Notes: a model not told the origin generated them from the letters alone. A stretch of 64,000 nucleotides of DNA from Psychrobacter piscatorii (GCF_904846415.1 NZ_CAJHAR010000009.1:1-64000), one strand, 5' to 3'; positions 37,871 to 47,208 are shown, numbered from the stretch's first letter. Made by a program: numbers and translations.

Positions 37871-39658
37871 ATGGTTGCTCAGAATTATTCGATAGTGATT
37901 GATTTACGCTGGTGCCTAGATGAATTATTGGCAGATAAAGTTATTGATCAACGTGGCTATAATTTGGTAATCACTAGCCGCCGAAACAAAGCACAGCATC
38001 CATTGCTGACGATTAGTGAGTTTGGCTTGCCCAATGGGCATGCTCTGGATAATAACTCTGACAATAAGTTGACGCTGGCATGGCTAAATCAGTGGCTAGC
38101 GGCCAAAGCAGACATGCCACTCGTTCGTATTGATCCATTAAAAGTTGACGTCCCGGCAGTGACTCAGTTGATGTCATTTGAATATGCACGCTCACAGTAT
38201 ATTTTGCCCATTGAGGTCACTTTAGATGAAGTGGTTATCGGGACAGATCAGCCTTTTTATACCGATTGGCAATCAAATATCGAAAAGCTAATCAAGTCAA
38301 AAAGCTATCGCACGGTTTATATTAATCCTGAGCAAATCAATCGCTACCGCCAAGAGTTCTATCAAGTCACGCAAGCAATAGCAGGGGCAAATAGTGTTCA
38401 CAAACGTGCCGCGGCTGATGTTACTAATGTCGAAGCATTGCTGCAACTGGGCGATAATACCAACCCTGATGCCAATGACCAGCATATCGTCAGAGTGGTT
38501 GATTGGCTCTTACAATATGCTTTTGAGCAGCGCGCCAGTGATATCCACTTAGAGCCGCGCCGTGAGACGGGAAAAGTGCGTTTTCGTATTGATGGCGTGC
38601 TACATACGGTGTACGAGATGCCACTCGCGATTATCGTGGCAGTGACGGCACGTATCAAAATCTTAGGACGACTAAACGTTGCAGAAAAACGTAAGCCGCA
38701 AGATGGTCGACTAAAAACCCGTACGCCGAAAGGGCTAGAGACTGAGCTGCGTCTATCGACTATGCCCACTGCCTTTGGTGAAAAGCTGGTCATGCGAGTC
38801 TTTGACCCTGAAGTGCTCGTGCGCTCGTTCGCGCAGCTTGGTCTGTCGGGTAAGCAGCTTGAGACGTGGCATGAGCTAACCGCAAATCCCAACGGCATTA
38901 TTTTGGTCACTGGCCCAACAGGATCAGGTAAAACCACCACCCTTTATAGCACGCTCAAGCAGCTAGCCACTGAGCAAGTGAACGTCTGTACAATTGAAGA
39001 CCCCATTGAGATGATTGAACCTGCATTCAACCAAATGCAGGTCAACCCAGGTGTCGATTTGTACTTTGCGGATGGTATTCGCTCCCTGATGCGTCAAGAC
39101 CCTGACATCATTATGGTTGGGGAAATTCGAGATGCAGAAACAGCAAATATGGCAGTGCAAGCCTCACTGACAGGGCATTTGGTACTCTCGACATTGCATA
39201 CCAACGATGCACCAAGTTCCATCACTCGTTTGCATGATCTCGGTATCCAGCCTTTTTTGACGTCAGCGACTATATTAGGGGTCATGGCACAGCGCCTGTT
39301 ACGGACGCTATGTCCGCATTGTAAAAAAGCAGTAGAGGTGACACCGGACAGCGAAATAGCCATTCAGTGGCAAGAGTTGGTACAACCTTGGCGCGCGCCA
39401 GTACCCACACAGATTTATACTGCGCAAGGCTGCGAGCACTGTCGGCATACTGGTTATCAAGGTCGAGTCGGACTCTACGAGATTATGCCGCTCTCCAATG
39501 AGTTAAAAAAATTGGTCGCCGCTGATGCTAACTTGGATGTGCTTAAGCAGCAAGCGTACCGAGAAGGGGTGCAGCCTCTACGTCTATCAGGTGCAAAACG
39601 CATTAGTGAAGGGGTGACGACGATAGAAGAGGTGATGCGCGTCGTGCCGCTGCACTGA
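37871..39658 (+). CDS. gspE: GspE/PulE-type secretion ATPase
   Basis: This is a cytoplasmic hexameric ATPase that powers pseudopilus assembly in type II secretion. Walker A GPTGSGKT lies at about residues 348-355. The Asp box (TIEDPIEM), Walker B (DPDIIMVGEIRD) and His box (LSTLHTNDA) follow. Two CxxC pairs near 481-484 (CPHC) and 521-524 (CEHC) form the zinc-binding element typical of GspE. The N-terminal 200 residues are diverged. PilB of type IV pili is the main alternative, but the gspH-K cluster 2 kb downstream favours the type II assignment. Confidence 0.82.
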   Translation: MVAQNYSIVIDLRWCLDELLADKVIDQRGYNLVITSRRNKAQHPLLTISEFGLPNGHALDNNSDNKLTLAWLNQWLAAKADMPLVRIDPLKVDVPAVTQLMSFEYARSQYILPIEVTLDEVVIGTDQPFYTDWQSNIEKLIKSKSYRTVYINPEQINRYRQEFYQVTQAIAGANSVHKRAAADVTNVEALLQLGDNTNPDANDQHIVRVVDWLLQYAFEQRASDIHLEPRRETGKVRFRIDGVLHTVYEMPLAIIVAVTARIKILGRLNVAEKRKPQDGRLKTRTPKGLETELRLSTMPTAFGEKLVMRVFDPEVLVRSFAQLGLSGKQLETWHELTANPNGIILVTGPTGSGKTTTLYSTLKQLATEQVNVCTIEDPIEMIEPAFNQMQVNPGVDLYFADGIRSLMRQDPDIIMVGEIRDAETANMAVQASLTGHLVLSTLHTNDAPSSITRLHDLGIQPFLTSATILGVMAQRLLRTLCPHCKKAVEVTPDSEIAIQWQELVQPWRAPVPTQIYTAQGCEHCRHTGYQGRVGLYEIMPLSNELKKLVAADANLDVLKQQAYREGVQPLRLSGAKRISEGVTTIEEVMRVVPLH

Positions 39659-39812
39659 GTATTATGCCGCTGCATTGATTTTAGGTATTTATGTGCCAGC
39701 CTTCGAAAGCACTCACAATTACGCTACTTGAAAACAGCACGCTTTAGAGCAATCAACACCTTAATGAAGTTCAATAACTTTTACTGATATTGTTCCAATA
39801 ACGAGATTATTT

Positions 39813-40601
39813 ATGTTTACAGATACACATTGCCACCTCAACCGTTTAGATCTAACCAAATATGATGGCCAGTTGTCCGGCGCGATTGATGCCATGAAAA
39901 CTGCCAATGTGACTCGCGCGATGGCCATTATGTGTGATTTTGCTGAATATGATGAGATTGCTAATATTGTCAGCACCTATGGTGACGAGACGCTAAATCT
40001 AGGGATGAGCGTCGGTATCCATCCTTGTGAGGACATGGGTATATTACAGTCAGCGACCGTAGAGCGTCTGATAGAGACCGCTAGCTCCGATCATGTATGG
40101 GCGATAGGGGAAACGGGTCTCGATTATTACTGGTCAACAGAAAACAAAAAAGAGCAGCAAGCCAGCCTTGCGCGTCATATACATGCCAGCCAACACTTAA
40201 AAAAACCACTCGTCATACACATGCGTGACGCCAAAGAAGACACGATTGATATTCTAAAAAGTGAAGGTGCTGAACATGGCATCATTCATTGTTTTACTGA
40301 AGATTGGGAGACGGCGAAGCGCGCGCTAGATCTAGGGTTTTATATCTCATTCTCAGGTATCGTGAGTTTTAAGAGTGCGCAAGATATCAAAGATGCAGCT
40401 CAAAAAATGCCTAGAGATAAAATACTCATTGAAACTGACAGTCCATATTTGGCGCCAGTCCCCAAACGCGGTAGACCAAACGAGCCTGCATATGTCCCCT
40501 ATGTGGCAAACTGTATCGCAGACATGTATGGATGTAGTAGCGAGGAAGTCGGTGCACTGACGGCAAAAAACTTTGAAAATTTACTGGCACAGTATCATTA
40601 A
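39813..40601 (+). CDS. TatD family metal-dependent hydrolase
   Basis: TatD proteins are TIM-barrel metal-dependent nucleases or hydrolases of the amidohydrolase superfamily. The first metal site FTDTHCHL, the GEXGLDYYW motif (here GETGLDYYW), VIHMRDA, IIHCFTEDW and the final ETDSPYLAP are all present. The 262 residues are normal. The precise member (TatD, YcfH or YjjV type) is not resolved, but the length and motifs fit the YcfH/TatD group. Confidence 0.9.
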   Translation: MFTDTHCHLNRLDLTKYDGQLSGAIDAMKTANVTRAMAIMCDFAEYDEIANIVSTYGDETLNLGMSVGIHPCEDMGILQSATVERLIETASSDHVWAIGETGLDYYWSTENKKEQQASLARHIHASQHLKKPLVIHMRDAKEDTIDILKSEGAEHGIIHCFTEDWETAKRALDLGFYISFSGIVSFKSAQDIKDAAQKMPRDKILIETDSPYLAPVPKRGRPNEPAYVPYVANCIADMYGCSSEEVGALTAKNFENLLAQYH

Positions 40602-40835
40602 AATGGTTATGCTATGACCACTCAGTCATTTATTCGATAGTCTTGTGGTTCAATCCCCTTAGGTATGTATCACACTAAATATAGCCACCTGATTATCAAT
40701 GACTATTGAGCAAACATAAGCATATTCCCTTTTGTGGTCCTCGAGCAGTCTTGGTACAGTCCCATACTTTCATTGCCGATGTACTGCCGTAAATGATGGT
40801 TGTATGCTTAATCTTGTCATGTTTTAGGAGAGATT

Positions 40836-41519
40836 ATGAGTCGTCAGCATCAGTTTAAGGCACGAGAAGAAAATATCTTAGCGATGGCAGAGCAATTGCT
40901 ACTTGAGTCAGGCGATGGTGATATTACTTTGGACAGTTTGGCAGATCAGCTCGACTTGGCTAAAGGCACGCTATATAAGCATTTTTCTAGTAAAGATGAG
41001 CTTTATCTGCGTATTATTATTCGTTACGAAGAGCAGCTATTTGATATCAATCGTATTGATGACTGCCCATCGGCAGGCGTTGCCCGCATGATTTTTCAGC
41101 AGCTATTTAATCCGCAAAAAGCCATGCTATTGAATCAAATCGAAGAGCGTCTTGCAGCATCTGTCACTGGTCTGAATCGTTTATTTGGCGAGTTGTATGA
41201 TATTCGTCGCCAGCGTATGAAGCGCTTGATTGATATCATCAGTGCCTATCTGAAAGACGAGCATAGTAGTCTGAGTACTCGCGATTATTTATCTTCTATT
41301 TGGGCGATGGGTCAAGGTGGTGCGGGTCTACTAAATTCAAGCTTTTATCAGCGTTATTTGGGTCGCCGTGATACCTTACGCTACGCCTTTGTTCAGCAAA
41401 TGCTAGAATTGCCCAGTCACTATCCTGCCGAAGAAGATGAAGTCATGGATGAAGACATGCAAGAATTAGTAGAGCAGATCGATACTGAATCAGAAGAACA
41501 TCGCAATACCAATTATTAG
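40836..41519 (+). CDS. TetR/AcrR family regulator
   Basis: This is a TetR-type repressor of 227 residues. The N-terminal helix-turn-helix is ITLDSLADQLDLAKGTLYKHFSSKDELYLRI at about residues 30-62. The rest is the helical ligand and dimer domain, with an acidic C-terminal tail after residue 195. A TAGGAGAG site precedes the ATG. It lies directly before the gspH-K cluster, so control of these genes is possible, but no palindromic operator was obvious upstream. Confidence 0.85.
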   Translation: MSRQHQFKAREENILAMAEQLLLESGDGDITLDSLADQLDLAKGTLYKHFSSKDELYLRIIIRYEEQLFDINRIDDCPSAGVARMIFQQLFNPQKAMLLNQIEERLAASVTGLNRLFGELYDIRRQRMKRLIDIISAYLKDEHSSLSTRDYLSSIWAMGQGGAGLLNSSFYQRYLGRRDTLRYAFVQQMLELPSHYPAEEDEVMDEDMQELVEQIDTESEEHRNTNY

Positions 41520-41673
41520 AATGTCGACTGATTTTTAATATCATTGATTATTTAGTGTTATGTGTTGTCATACCGGATATGACAGCACGTCAAAATGTAT
41601 CTTTCTTAGCGTTCATAAAAATGAACGTTATCGTCCTATATACAAAACTGAATTACAGGCTTATAGGTGCAAT

Positions 41674-42498
41674 ATGCCGGTCACTGTCAAGACTCAGTCC
41701 AGCTCAGCGGCCAATTGCCCTTTAGCCATAGTCGGTCAAACGCCTTGTCCAAATCGCTTTGGTATTTTAGCTACATCGTCTAATTGTAGTTGTCTCTCTC
41801 TATCAAGTAATGCATGTCCCTCACAACATACCTCATCAATAAGCAGTCATAGGCAAAGTGGTTTTACGCTCGTTGAAATCGTGGTAGTGGTGGTGATTCT
41901 ATCCATATTTGCTGGCATGATGAGTCTGTCTGTCGGTAGTAGTGAATCTCGCAAAAACCGCGCTTTTTATGAACACCTCACTGATTCACTGAGCTACGTC
42001 CGTTTGCTATCAGCTGAGCGTATGCAGCCGATGGGCTTACGTTTGCAGGCAGATAAGCAGGGACAGGTAGCGCCTGTAATCGTTACCTTATCGAATCCTT
42101 ATATTACCTATCAAACGGCCGATATTGCAGTAGGTAGCAGGGACAGCCAGCCCAAGAACGCAATGGAGCTGTCTGCTGATTTGAGCAGTATGTCAGGCTC
42201 TACTGGAGAGACGCAGCCAACACCGAGCTGGGAGGTTGAGTCAGAGGTTAGCTTGCCTGAGCTGCCCGCTGGCGTGAGTATCAGAGTGCAGAGCTTGGAT
42301 GCTAGTAATTCAGCGAGTACAGGACAGACGCAAACGCTACAGCCTTGGTTTAGTAATCAAAGCGTGCCGCAGGTATTGTGGTTTGGTACGGGCCAAGCGA
42401 CGCCAGTCACCATAGAAGTGATTCACGATTCGCGTCTGGTGGGTGAGGTGATTACGATAATGCCCGATGGTAGTATGATGATAGGGCAGGGATTATAG
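41674..42498 (+). CDS. gspH: Type II secretion pseudopilin GspH
   Basis: This is a minor pseudopilin with the prepilin peptidase site RQSG-FTLVEIVVVVV, the conserved Glu at +5 and a GspH-type domain (SYVRLLSAERMQPMGL). Cleavage is after the glycine. The leader is unusual: from the ATG at 41674, supported by TAGGTG upstream, it is about 62 residues and contains five cysteines, whereas ordinary leaders have 6-25. The frame extends to 41560, and no ATG, GTG or TTG occurs close to the cleavage site. The stop overlaps the gspI start as TAGTG. Confidence 0.82.
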   Translation: MPVTVKTQSSSAANCPLAIVGQTPCPNRFGILATSSNCSCLSLSSNACPSQHTSSISSHRQSGFTLVEIVVVVVILSIFAGMMSLSVGSSESRKNRAFYEHLTDSLSYVRLLSAERMQPMGLRLQADKQGQVAPVIVTLSNPYITYQTADIAVGSRDSQPKNAMELSADLSSMSGSTGETQPTPSWEVESEVSLPELPAGVSIRVQSLDASNSASTGQTQTLQPWFSNQSVPQVLWFGTGQATPVTIEVIHDSRLVGEVITIMPDGSMMIGQGL

Positions 42499-42986
42499 TG
42501 AATAAGTTGTCCAAATATTCTGTGAATAAGTCTCAGTCTATGTCTCTCAAGTCTGGGCGCGAGAGTGGCTTTACCTTGATTGAGGTAATGGTTGCCTTAG
42601 CTATTTTGGCAGTAGTGGCCGTCGCGGCGAGCCGTGCTAGCAGTGCGTATTTGAAATCGGTTGATATATTGCGCACCCGCACGCTTGCTCATTTTGTTGC
42701 ACAAAATGCCGCTGCTGATTTACGTGTTCAAGACACATGGTTGACCGCCAACCGTACCCAAACGATTAATGCTCAAGGGCGTGACTGGCAAATAGTCATG
42801 ACAGTCGGTGATGCCATCACACCTGCACTAAAACAAGTAAATATCGCAGTGGCGCCTATCATAGATGGACAGGCAGGCACGTCGGTCACAGATATTAGTG
42901 TCATGCTAAGTAATGCCGACCAAGATACGGGCAGTTTAGATTTAGGTAGTGAAAGTAGTATTGGGCAAGCAGGGGGCGGCTTGTGA
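42498..42986 (+). CDS. gspI: Type II secretion pseudopilin GspI
   Basis: This minor pseudopilin has the cleavage site RESG-FTLIEVMVALAILAV and 162 residues. The GTG start overlaps the gspH stop (TAGTG) and has AGGGA six bases upstream. An in-frame ATG at 42540 would give a shorter leader. GspI forms the pseudopilus tip together with GspH, GspJ and GspK. Confidence 0.88.
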   Translation: MNKLSKYSVNKSQSMSLKSGRESGFTLIEVMVALAILAVVAVAASRASSAYLKSVDILRTRTLAHFVAQNAAADLRVQDTWLTANRTQTINAQGRDWQIVMTVGDAITPALKQVNIAVAPIIDGQAGTSVTDISVMLSNADQDTGSLDLGSESSIGQAGGGL

Positions 42987-43822
42987 GTATGAAGCTACAG
43001 CGCGGGTTTACGCTGCTTGAGCTGATGGTTGCTATGGCGATATTTGCTATGTTGGCAGTCGCAGGCTGGCAAGTATTTGACAGTGTCAACCGTGCCCGTG
43101 AGCGAGCACAGTTTCATGCTGATAATTTGGCCGTATTACAGTACGCCTATCTACAACTACAGCAGGACATGGAACAAGTGATTCCTTATCAAGCGCTTAA
43201 TACTCAGAATATCAGTGCGGCAAATAGCAGTATAAATGACAGCACAAGCAATAGTAACCAAGCAGGCGAGCAAAAAAATGAAATAGCACCTGAGCCTTTT
43301 ATGAGGGTAGATGGTGAGCATGTCAGCTTTGTACGCTTTGCTGATCCTGATCCACGTTATCAAAGCAGCACTAGCATCCAGCATATTGAATATATTTTTG
43401 CAGATGAGCGCCTGATACGTCGTCAATATACCAGTCTTGAAGATGGGCGCGATAGCGTCAGTTTAGACAGTGTATTATTAGAAGGCGTTACTGCTGGGCG
43501 TTGGCAAGCCTATTTGCCAGAGTTGAGCACCAAATTTCCAAGCGATGACGTCAATAATAGTAGCACTACAAATATAGCATTGGGGCAAGCAGCGGGTGCT
43601 AAGCCCGATGTTGTTTTGCTACCGAAAGGAATTGTCGTTAACTTTATTTATCAAGACATGCCTATTACTTGGCAGTGGGCACTAGCGCCACAACCAATAC
43701 CTCATAGTAGCGCAAAGGCTGCCAATAGCAACGATAGCAACGATAGCAGCGACAATAACAACAGTAACAACAGTAATAGCGGTAGTAATACAGATAATAG
43801 CAGTGTGGGAAACAGTAATTGA
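42983..43822 (+). CDS. gspJ: Type II secretion pseudopilin GspJ
   Basis: This minor pseudopilin has the site LQRG-FTLLELMVAMAIFAM and the GspJ features WQVFDSVNRARER and RFADPDPRYQSSTSIQHIEYIF. The GTG start overlaps the gspI stop, with AGGGG seven bases upstream; an ATG at 42989 is the alternative. The C-terminal 35 residues are almost only Asn, Ser, Asp and Gly, encoded by AAC/AGC-type repeats, and are probably disordered. The total of 279 residues is longer than usual because of this tail and an Asn/Ser-rich internal loop. Confidence 0.88.
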   Translation: MSMKLQRGFTLLELMVAMAIFAMLAVAGWQVFDSVNRARERAQFHADNLAVLQYAYLQLQQDMEQVIPYQALNTQNISAANSSINDSTSNSNQAGEQKNEIAPEPFMRVDGEHVSFVRFADPDPRYQSSTSIQHIEYIFADERLIRRQYTSLEDGRDSVSLDSVLLEGVTAGRWQAYLPELSTKFPSDDVNNSSTTNIALGQAAGAKPDVVLLPKGIVVNFIYQDMPITWQWALAPQPIPHSSAKAANSNDSNDSSDNNNSNNSNSGSNTDNSSVGNSN

Positions 43823-43870
43823 GAAGGTAGTACTTAATATGCATCACTTGCTCAGCAACATAAGCTTGCT

Positions 43871-44917
43871 ATGTCAATAACAGCAAACTCTCAGCGCGGT
43901 GTGGCGCTGCTCACTATCTTGCTATTGGTGGTGAGCATTACTGTGGTTGCAGGCGCGATGCTTGCTAGCCAAAAAGTTGCGATTAGGCGTAGCGGATTAT
44001 TGTTTGATCAAAATCAGCTATTGCAAGATATCGATGCCGGTCAGCAGTTAGCAGTGACCATGATTCGTGCGGACAGCAAGCTCAACGACACCGATAGCGA
44101 GCAAGATATCTGGGCACAGCCGATACCGCCATACACATTAGCAAACCATAGTGTCGGTGTAGAGCTGCGTGATGAGGCCAGTCGTTTTAATATCAATAAC
44201 TTATACCAAGGTGGTACGGTTGATACCGCTGCTTTAGAAGTATTCCAACGACTGCTAACGCAATTGAATTTAGAACCAGATATTGCGGTTGCCGTCCTTG
44301 ATTGGCAAGATACGGACAGTGAAGTTTATCTAGATGGCGGTGATGAAAGTGCAGTATATACTCAGCAGCGAAACAGTTTAGTAGATAGCGCACTACCAAA
44401 CCAGCCCTTTGTTAGCGTTGATCAGCTACAAGATGTTCGAGGAGTGAGTGCAGAAGTGCTAGCGACACTACGACCTTATCTGACGGCGGTTCCTTATTAT
44501 CTGCCTATCAATATTAATACTGCGAGCCCCGCATTGCTTGCCGCACTGATCGATGGTGCCACCAGTCAGCAGATGCAAGGGATAGTCGACACGCACAGTA
44601 AGCAAGCGCTCACGTCTATCGATGAGCTATGGCAACTGCCAATTTTGAGTGGCTTAGATGAAAAGCAGCGTGCAGCATTAACGCCTTTGTTGGCAGTTGA
44701 TAGTCAGGCCTTTATGGCGCTTATTACCGCGAGTGATAATGCAACTGTCGGTCAGGCAAGACAGCGCTTTGCCACTGTCTTGATTGGTAAAAACGCAGAG
44801 AACGACAATCAAGCCCCCAACGACACTAGTGGTAACAGTAGCGATATCACTAGCGAAAAGCCCAAGGAAGTCAAAGTGGTCACGCAGCGACTATGGGCAT
44901 TTCGTCCTAGCTTTTGA
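43871..44917 (+). CDS. gspK: Type II secretion minor pseudopilin GspK
   Basis: GspK is the large minor pseudopilin that caps the tip of the pseudopilus. The leader NSQRG-VALLTILLLVVSITVVAGAMLAS is of the GspK type, which lacks the +5 glutamate. The family blocks VGVELRDEASRFNINNLYQGG and LDWQDTDSEVYLDGGDESAVY (metal-binding loop), and PININTASPALLAALI are clear. The 348 residues are normal. It is 48 bases after gspJ and ends the H-I-J-K cluster, 21 bases from a convergent TetR gene. Confidence 0.92.
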   Translation: MSITANSQRGVALLTILLLVVSITVVAGAMLASQKVAIRRSGLLFDQNQLLQDIDAGQQLAVTMIRADSKLNDTDSEQDIWAQPIPPYTLANHSVGVELRDEASRFNINNLYQGGTVDTAALEVFQRLLTQLNLEPDIAVAVLDWQDTDSEVYLDGGDESAVYTQQRNSLVDSALPNQPFVSVDQLQDVRGVSAEVLATLRPYLTAVPYYLPININTASPALLAALIDGATSQQMQGIVDTHSKQALTSIDELWQLPILSGLDEKQRAALTPLLAVDSQAFMALITASDNATVGQARQRFATVLIGKNAENDNQAPNDTSGNSSDITSEKPKEVKVVTQRLWAFRPSF

Positions 44918-44938
44918 TGAATGGTAGTGTGCTTTTTA

Positions 44939-45619
44939 TTAATCTCTTAAGCGGGTCTCTTCACTAGATTTCCAGTTATAAGCCCCATAAAATAACATCT
45001 GCGCTTGGCGAGTGCAGTTATGTAGCATCAACTGTTTATTTTCTTCGATGACATTTAGATCGATTTCGTCATCGTGATCTTCAGTGTAGGTCAATTCTAA
45101 CCAGTCGATAATCCAAGAAAAGAACATATTCACGCCAGCCTCAGCCAACAAACGACGGTCATAATCATTGATATGGGTAAATGCTGGCTGTAATGCTAAG
45201 TCGTCTGCCAAGCTTTGGGCATGTTTTTTAACCAGTTCATTGATGGCTTTTCGCACAGATTCTGAGCCACCGTAGCGCTCGCTGACCAAAAACTGCCAGT
45301 AGTAAGGCTGATCGCTGACCATATACAAGAACAGCTGAATACTCTTCGCTATCTGACGATCAAAGCTACGCTTGCGTCCAATTTGTAGGCTGTCGCTGAG
45401 TGTGGCGAGCGTACCACCCAACTCTTCGATGACCAAGGCGCGACCGAGCGACTCCATATCATCAAAATGGCGATAAAACGCAGTCGGCACAACGCCAACC
45501 TCACGCGTGACTTGTCTGAGACTAATAGAGCTAAAAGATTGCCCTGTCATACATAGATCGAGTACGGCATTAAAAAAAGCGTGCCGAGTTTGAAGTTTTT
45601 TTTGTTCGCGACTGCTCAT
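44939..45619 (-). CDS. TetR family regulator, FabR/DesT-like
   Basis: This TetR-type regulator of 226 residues has the helix-turn-helix ISLRQVTREVGVVPTAFYRHFDDMESLGRALVIEE. That segment and the following ATLSDSLQIGRKRSFD part resemble FabR and DesT, which repress unsaturated fatty acid synthesis or desaturase genes in response to acyl-CoA. I infer membrane lipid control, but none of the target genes lies here. An inverted repeat at 45657-45685 upstream is a plausible autoregulatory operator. Confidence 0.8.
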   Translation of the reverse strand: MSSREQKKLQTRHAFFNAVLDLCMTGQSFSSISLRQVTREVGVVPTAFYRHFDDMESLGRALVIEELGGTLATLSDSLQIGRKRSFDRQIAKSIQLFLYMVSDQPYYWQFLVSERYGGSESVRKAINELVKKHAQSLADDLALQPAFTHINDYDRRLLAEAGVNMFFSWIIDWLELTYTEDHDDEIDLNVIEENKQLMLHNCTRQAQMLFYGAYNWKSSEETRLRD

Positions 45620-45656
45620 AATGTTTCAAAATTGTCCGATAGAGGTTTATCATACT

Positions 45657-45685
45657 CATTTCAGCGCACAAATACGACTGAAATG
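45657..45685. promoter_or_regulatory. Inverted repeat upstream of the FabR-like regulator
   Basis: CATTTCAG at 45657-45664 and CTGAAATG at 45678-45685 form a perfect 8-base inverted repeat with 13 bases between, 38 bases before the regulator start. The position fits autoregulation. Confidence 0.45.
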
Positions 45686-45727
45686 CACAATTCGTGCTAA
45701 TTTACTAAACCTGCACTAATTAATCTT

Positions 45728-47146
45728 TTAAACCACCGTACCCCAGTGACCTTGCAATTCTTGCGCCAATCGATAGGCTTCATGGTCATTCATACCTGTA
45801 ATAAAATCTAAAATATTCAATATATTGTGATAAATATTGTCTGATAACACACGGCGATGCTCATCTAAGTGTGGCTGTAGTAATCTTAGTAGACTCTGTT
45901 GTTCAAACGACATAGATGATGCAGCAGCTTCTACTGTCTCAGTACCTGTCCAAGCCAGTGGTACAAAGGCATCCATTAGGCGATGCAAGCATTGATTGGC
46001 CATTAACTCCATTCGTACCTTGTTCGGATGATTAAATATTTTCTCGCGGGCCAATTGCTTGGCCTGCAAGATACCGTTTTGTACACTGGTGTCGCAATGC
46101 GCAAATAAGCTGCCTTGGAGTGTACCTGCCAGCAAGTCTTCACTATTGGCCACAAAAGCATCGGTGATCGTATTGACCAAGCGCATCATAGCGCGTGATC
46201 GCAGAGAGGCCAGACTCTGCCTGACTGACATATGCTCAGGCAGGCTCACGCTATCAGGACGCTCGCCAATCAGCTCGTAAAATATCGTGGCAACCTCACT
46301 ATAGGTTAGCATATTCAGATTAATACCATCTTCTAAATCTATCAGCGCATAGCAGATATCATCTGCAGCTTCTAACAGATACGCCAACGGATGGCGTGCA
46401 AAACCATCGTGATGTGTTGAGCGCGGCAAATGCAAACATGCTGCCAGCTCCTCTAACTGAGAGGCCTCGCTATAAAAGCAGCCGAATTTCTGTACATTAT
46501 GGGCGTTGTCATTTGCATCATTGCTGTGAGTGGCAAGCCAAGGGTATTTCATAAAAGCGCCTAGCGTTGCGCAGGTGAGACGCATACCGCCTTTATCGGG
46601 ATGGTGCTCATTGCGCACTAGTAACCGAAACCCTTGTGCATTGCCTTCGTAGGCCAATAAGTCTAACCGCTCATTGCTACTGAGCTGTTGCAAAATCGCT
46701 TGAGGATTAGGCTGCCGAAACCAATCACGGATGGCGTACTCTCCAGCATGACCAAACGGCGGATTACCAATATCGTGAGCGAGGCAGGCTGCTTGTACAA
46801 TCACACCAATATCAGATGGCGAGACTCCTGCTAGTAGACCGTTGCCTAGCTTATCATGGAGCTTTTCTGCGGTCATCATCCCTAAAGAGCGTCCAATAGA
46901 GGAGACCTCAAGCGAATGGGTCAGGCGAGTATGGATACCTAGCTGATTGGTCAATGGATGAACTTGGGTTTTTTGATTCAACTGCCTAAAAGAGTGAGAG
47001 AACACCAGTCTGTCATAGTCTTTGTGAAACTGAGAGCGAGTACTCGTATTAGCGTTGAATTTTTTGGCAGCGCCAAGACGCTGTGAGTTGAGAAGATGAG
47101 ACCATTGCGCTGTAGAGGATGACAAAGAGGTTGGGGTACTTAGCAT
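45728..47146 (-). CDS. dgt: Deoxyguanosinetriphosphate triphosphohydrolase (dGTPase)
   Basis: This HD-domain enzyme hydrolyses dGTP, or dNTPs, to deoxynucleoside and triphosphate. The HD signature is formed by HTRLTHSLEVSSIGRSLG, CLAHDIGNPPFGHAGE and the later AADDICYALIDLEDG. Other blocks are YDRLVFSHSFRQLNQKTQVHPL and NEHHPDKGGMRLTCATLGAFMKYPW. The frame opens at 47224, but MLSTPTSLSSS at 47146 gives a sensible 472-residue protein that does not overlap the lipoprotein gene. Confidence 0.9.
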   Translation of the reverse strand: MLSTPTSLSSSTAQWSHLLNSQRLGAAKKFNANTSTRSQFHKDYDRLVFSHSFRQLNQKTQVHPLTNQLGIHTRLTHSLEVSSIGRSLGMMTAEKLHDKLGNGLLAGVSPSDIGVIVQAACLAHDIGNPPFGHAGEYAIRDWFRQPNPQAILQQLSSNERLDLLAYEGNAQGFRLLVRNEHHPDKGGMRLTCATLGAFMKYPWLATHSNDANDNAHNVQKFGCFYSEASQLEELAACLHLPRSTHHDGFARHPLAYLLEAADDICYALIDLEDGINLNMLTYSEVATIFYELIGERPDSVSLPEHMSVRQSLASLRSRAMMRLVNTITDAFVANSEDLLAGTLQGSLFAHCDTSVQNGILQAKQLAREKIFNHPNKVRMELMANQCLHRLMDAFVPLAWTGTETVEAAASSMSFEQQSLLRLLQPHLDEHRRVLSDNIYHNILNILDFITGMNDHEAYRLAQELQGHWGTVV

Positions 47147-47208
47147 ATTGGAACATCCGAAACCAAGGGAGCCTCTAGCATAACAAAATAGCGCCCTTGG
47201 TACAGCTA

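Noticed and set aside
38398..38940. A 180-codon open frame on the minus strand
   Set aside because: It lies entirely within the well-supported GspE-type ATPase gene on the other strand, has an unnatural composition and no ribosome site.
41521..41673. A separate small gene upstream of gspH (from 41560)
   Set aside because: The region is in frame with gspH and has neither a ribosome site nor a stop, so it is only the open upstream part of that frame.
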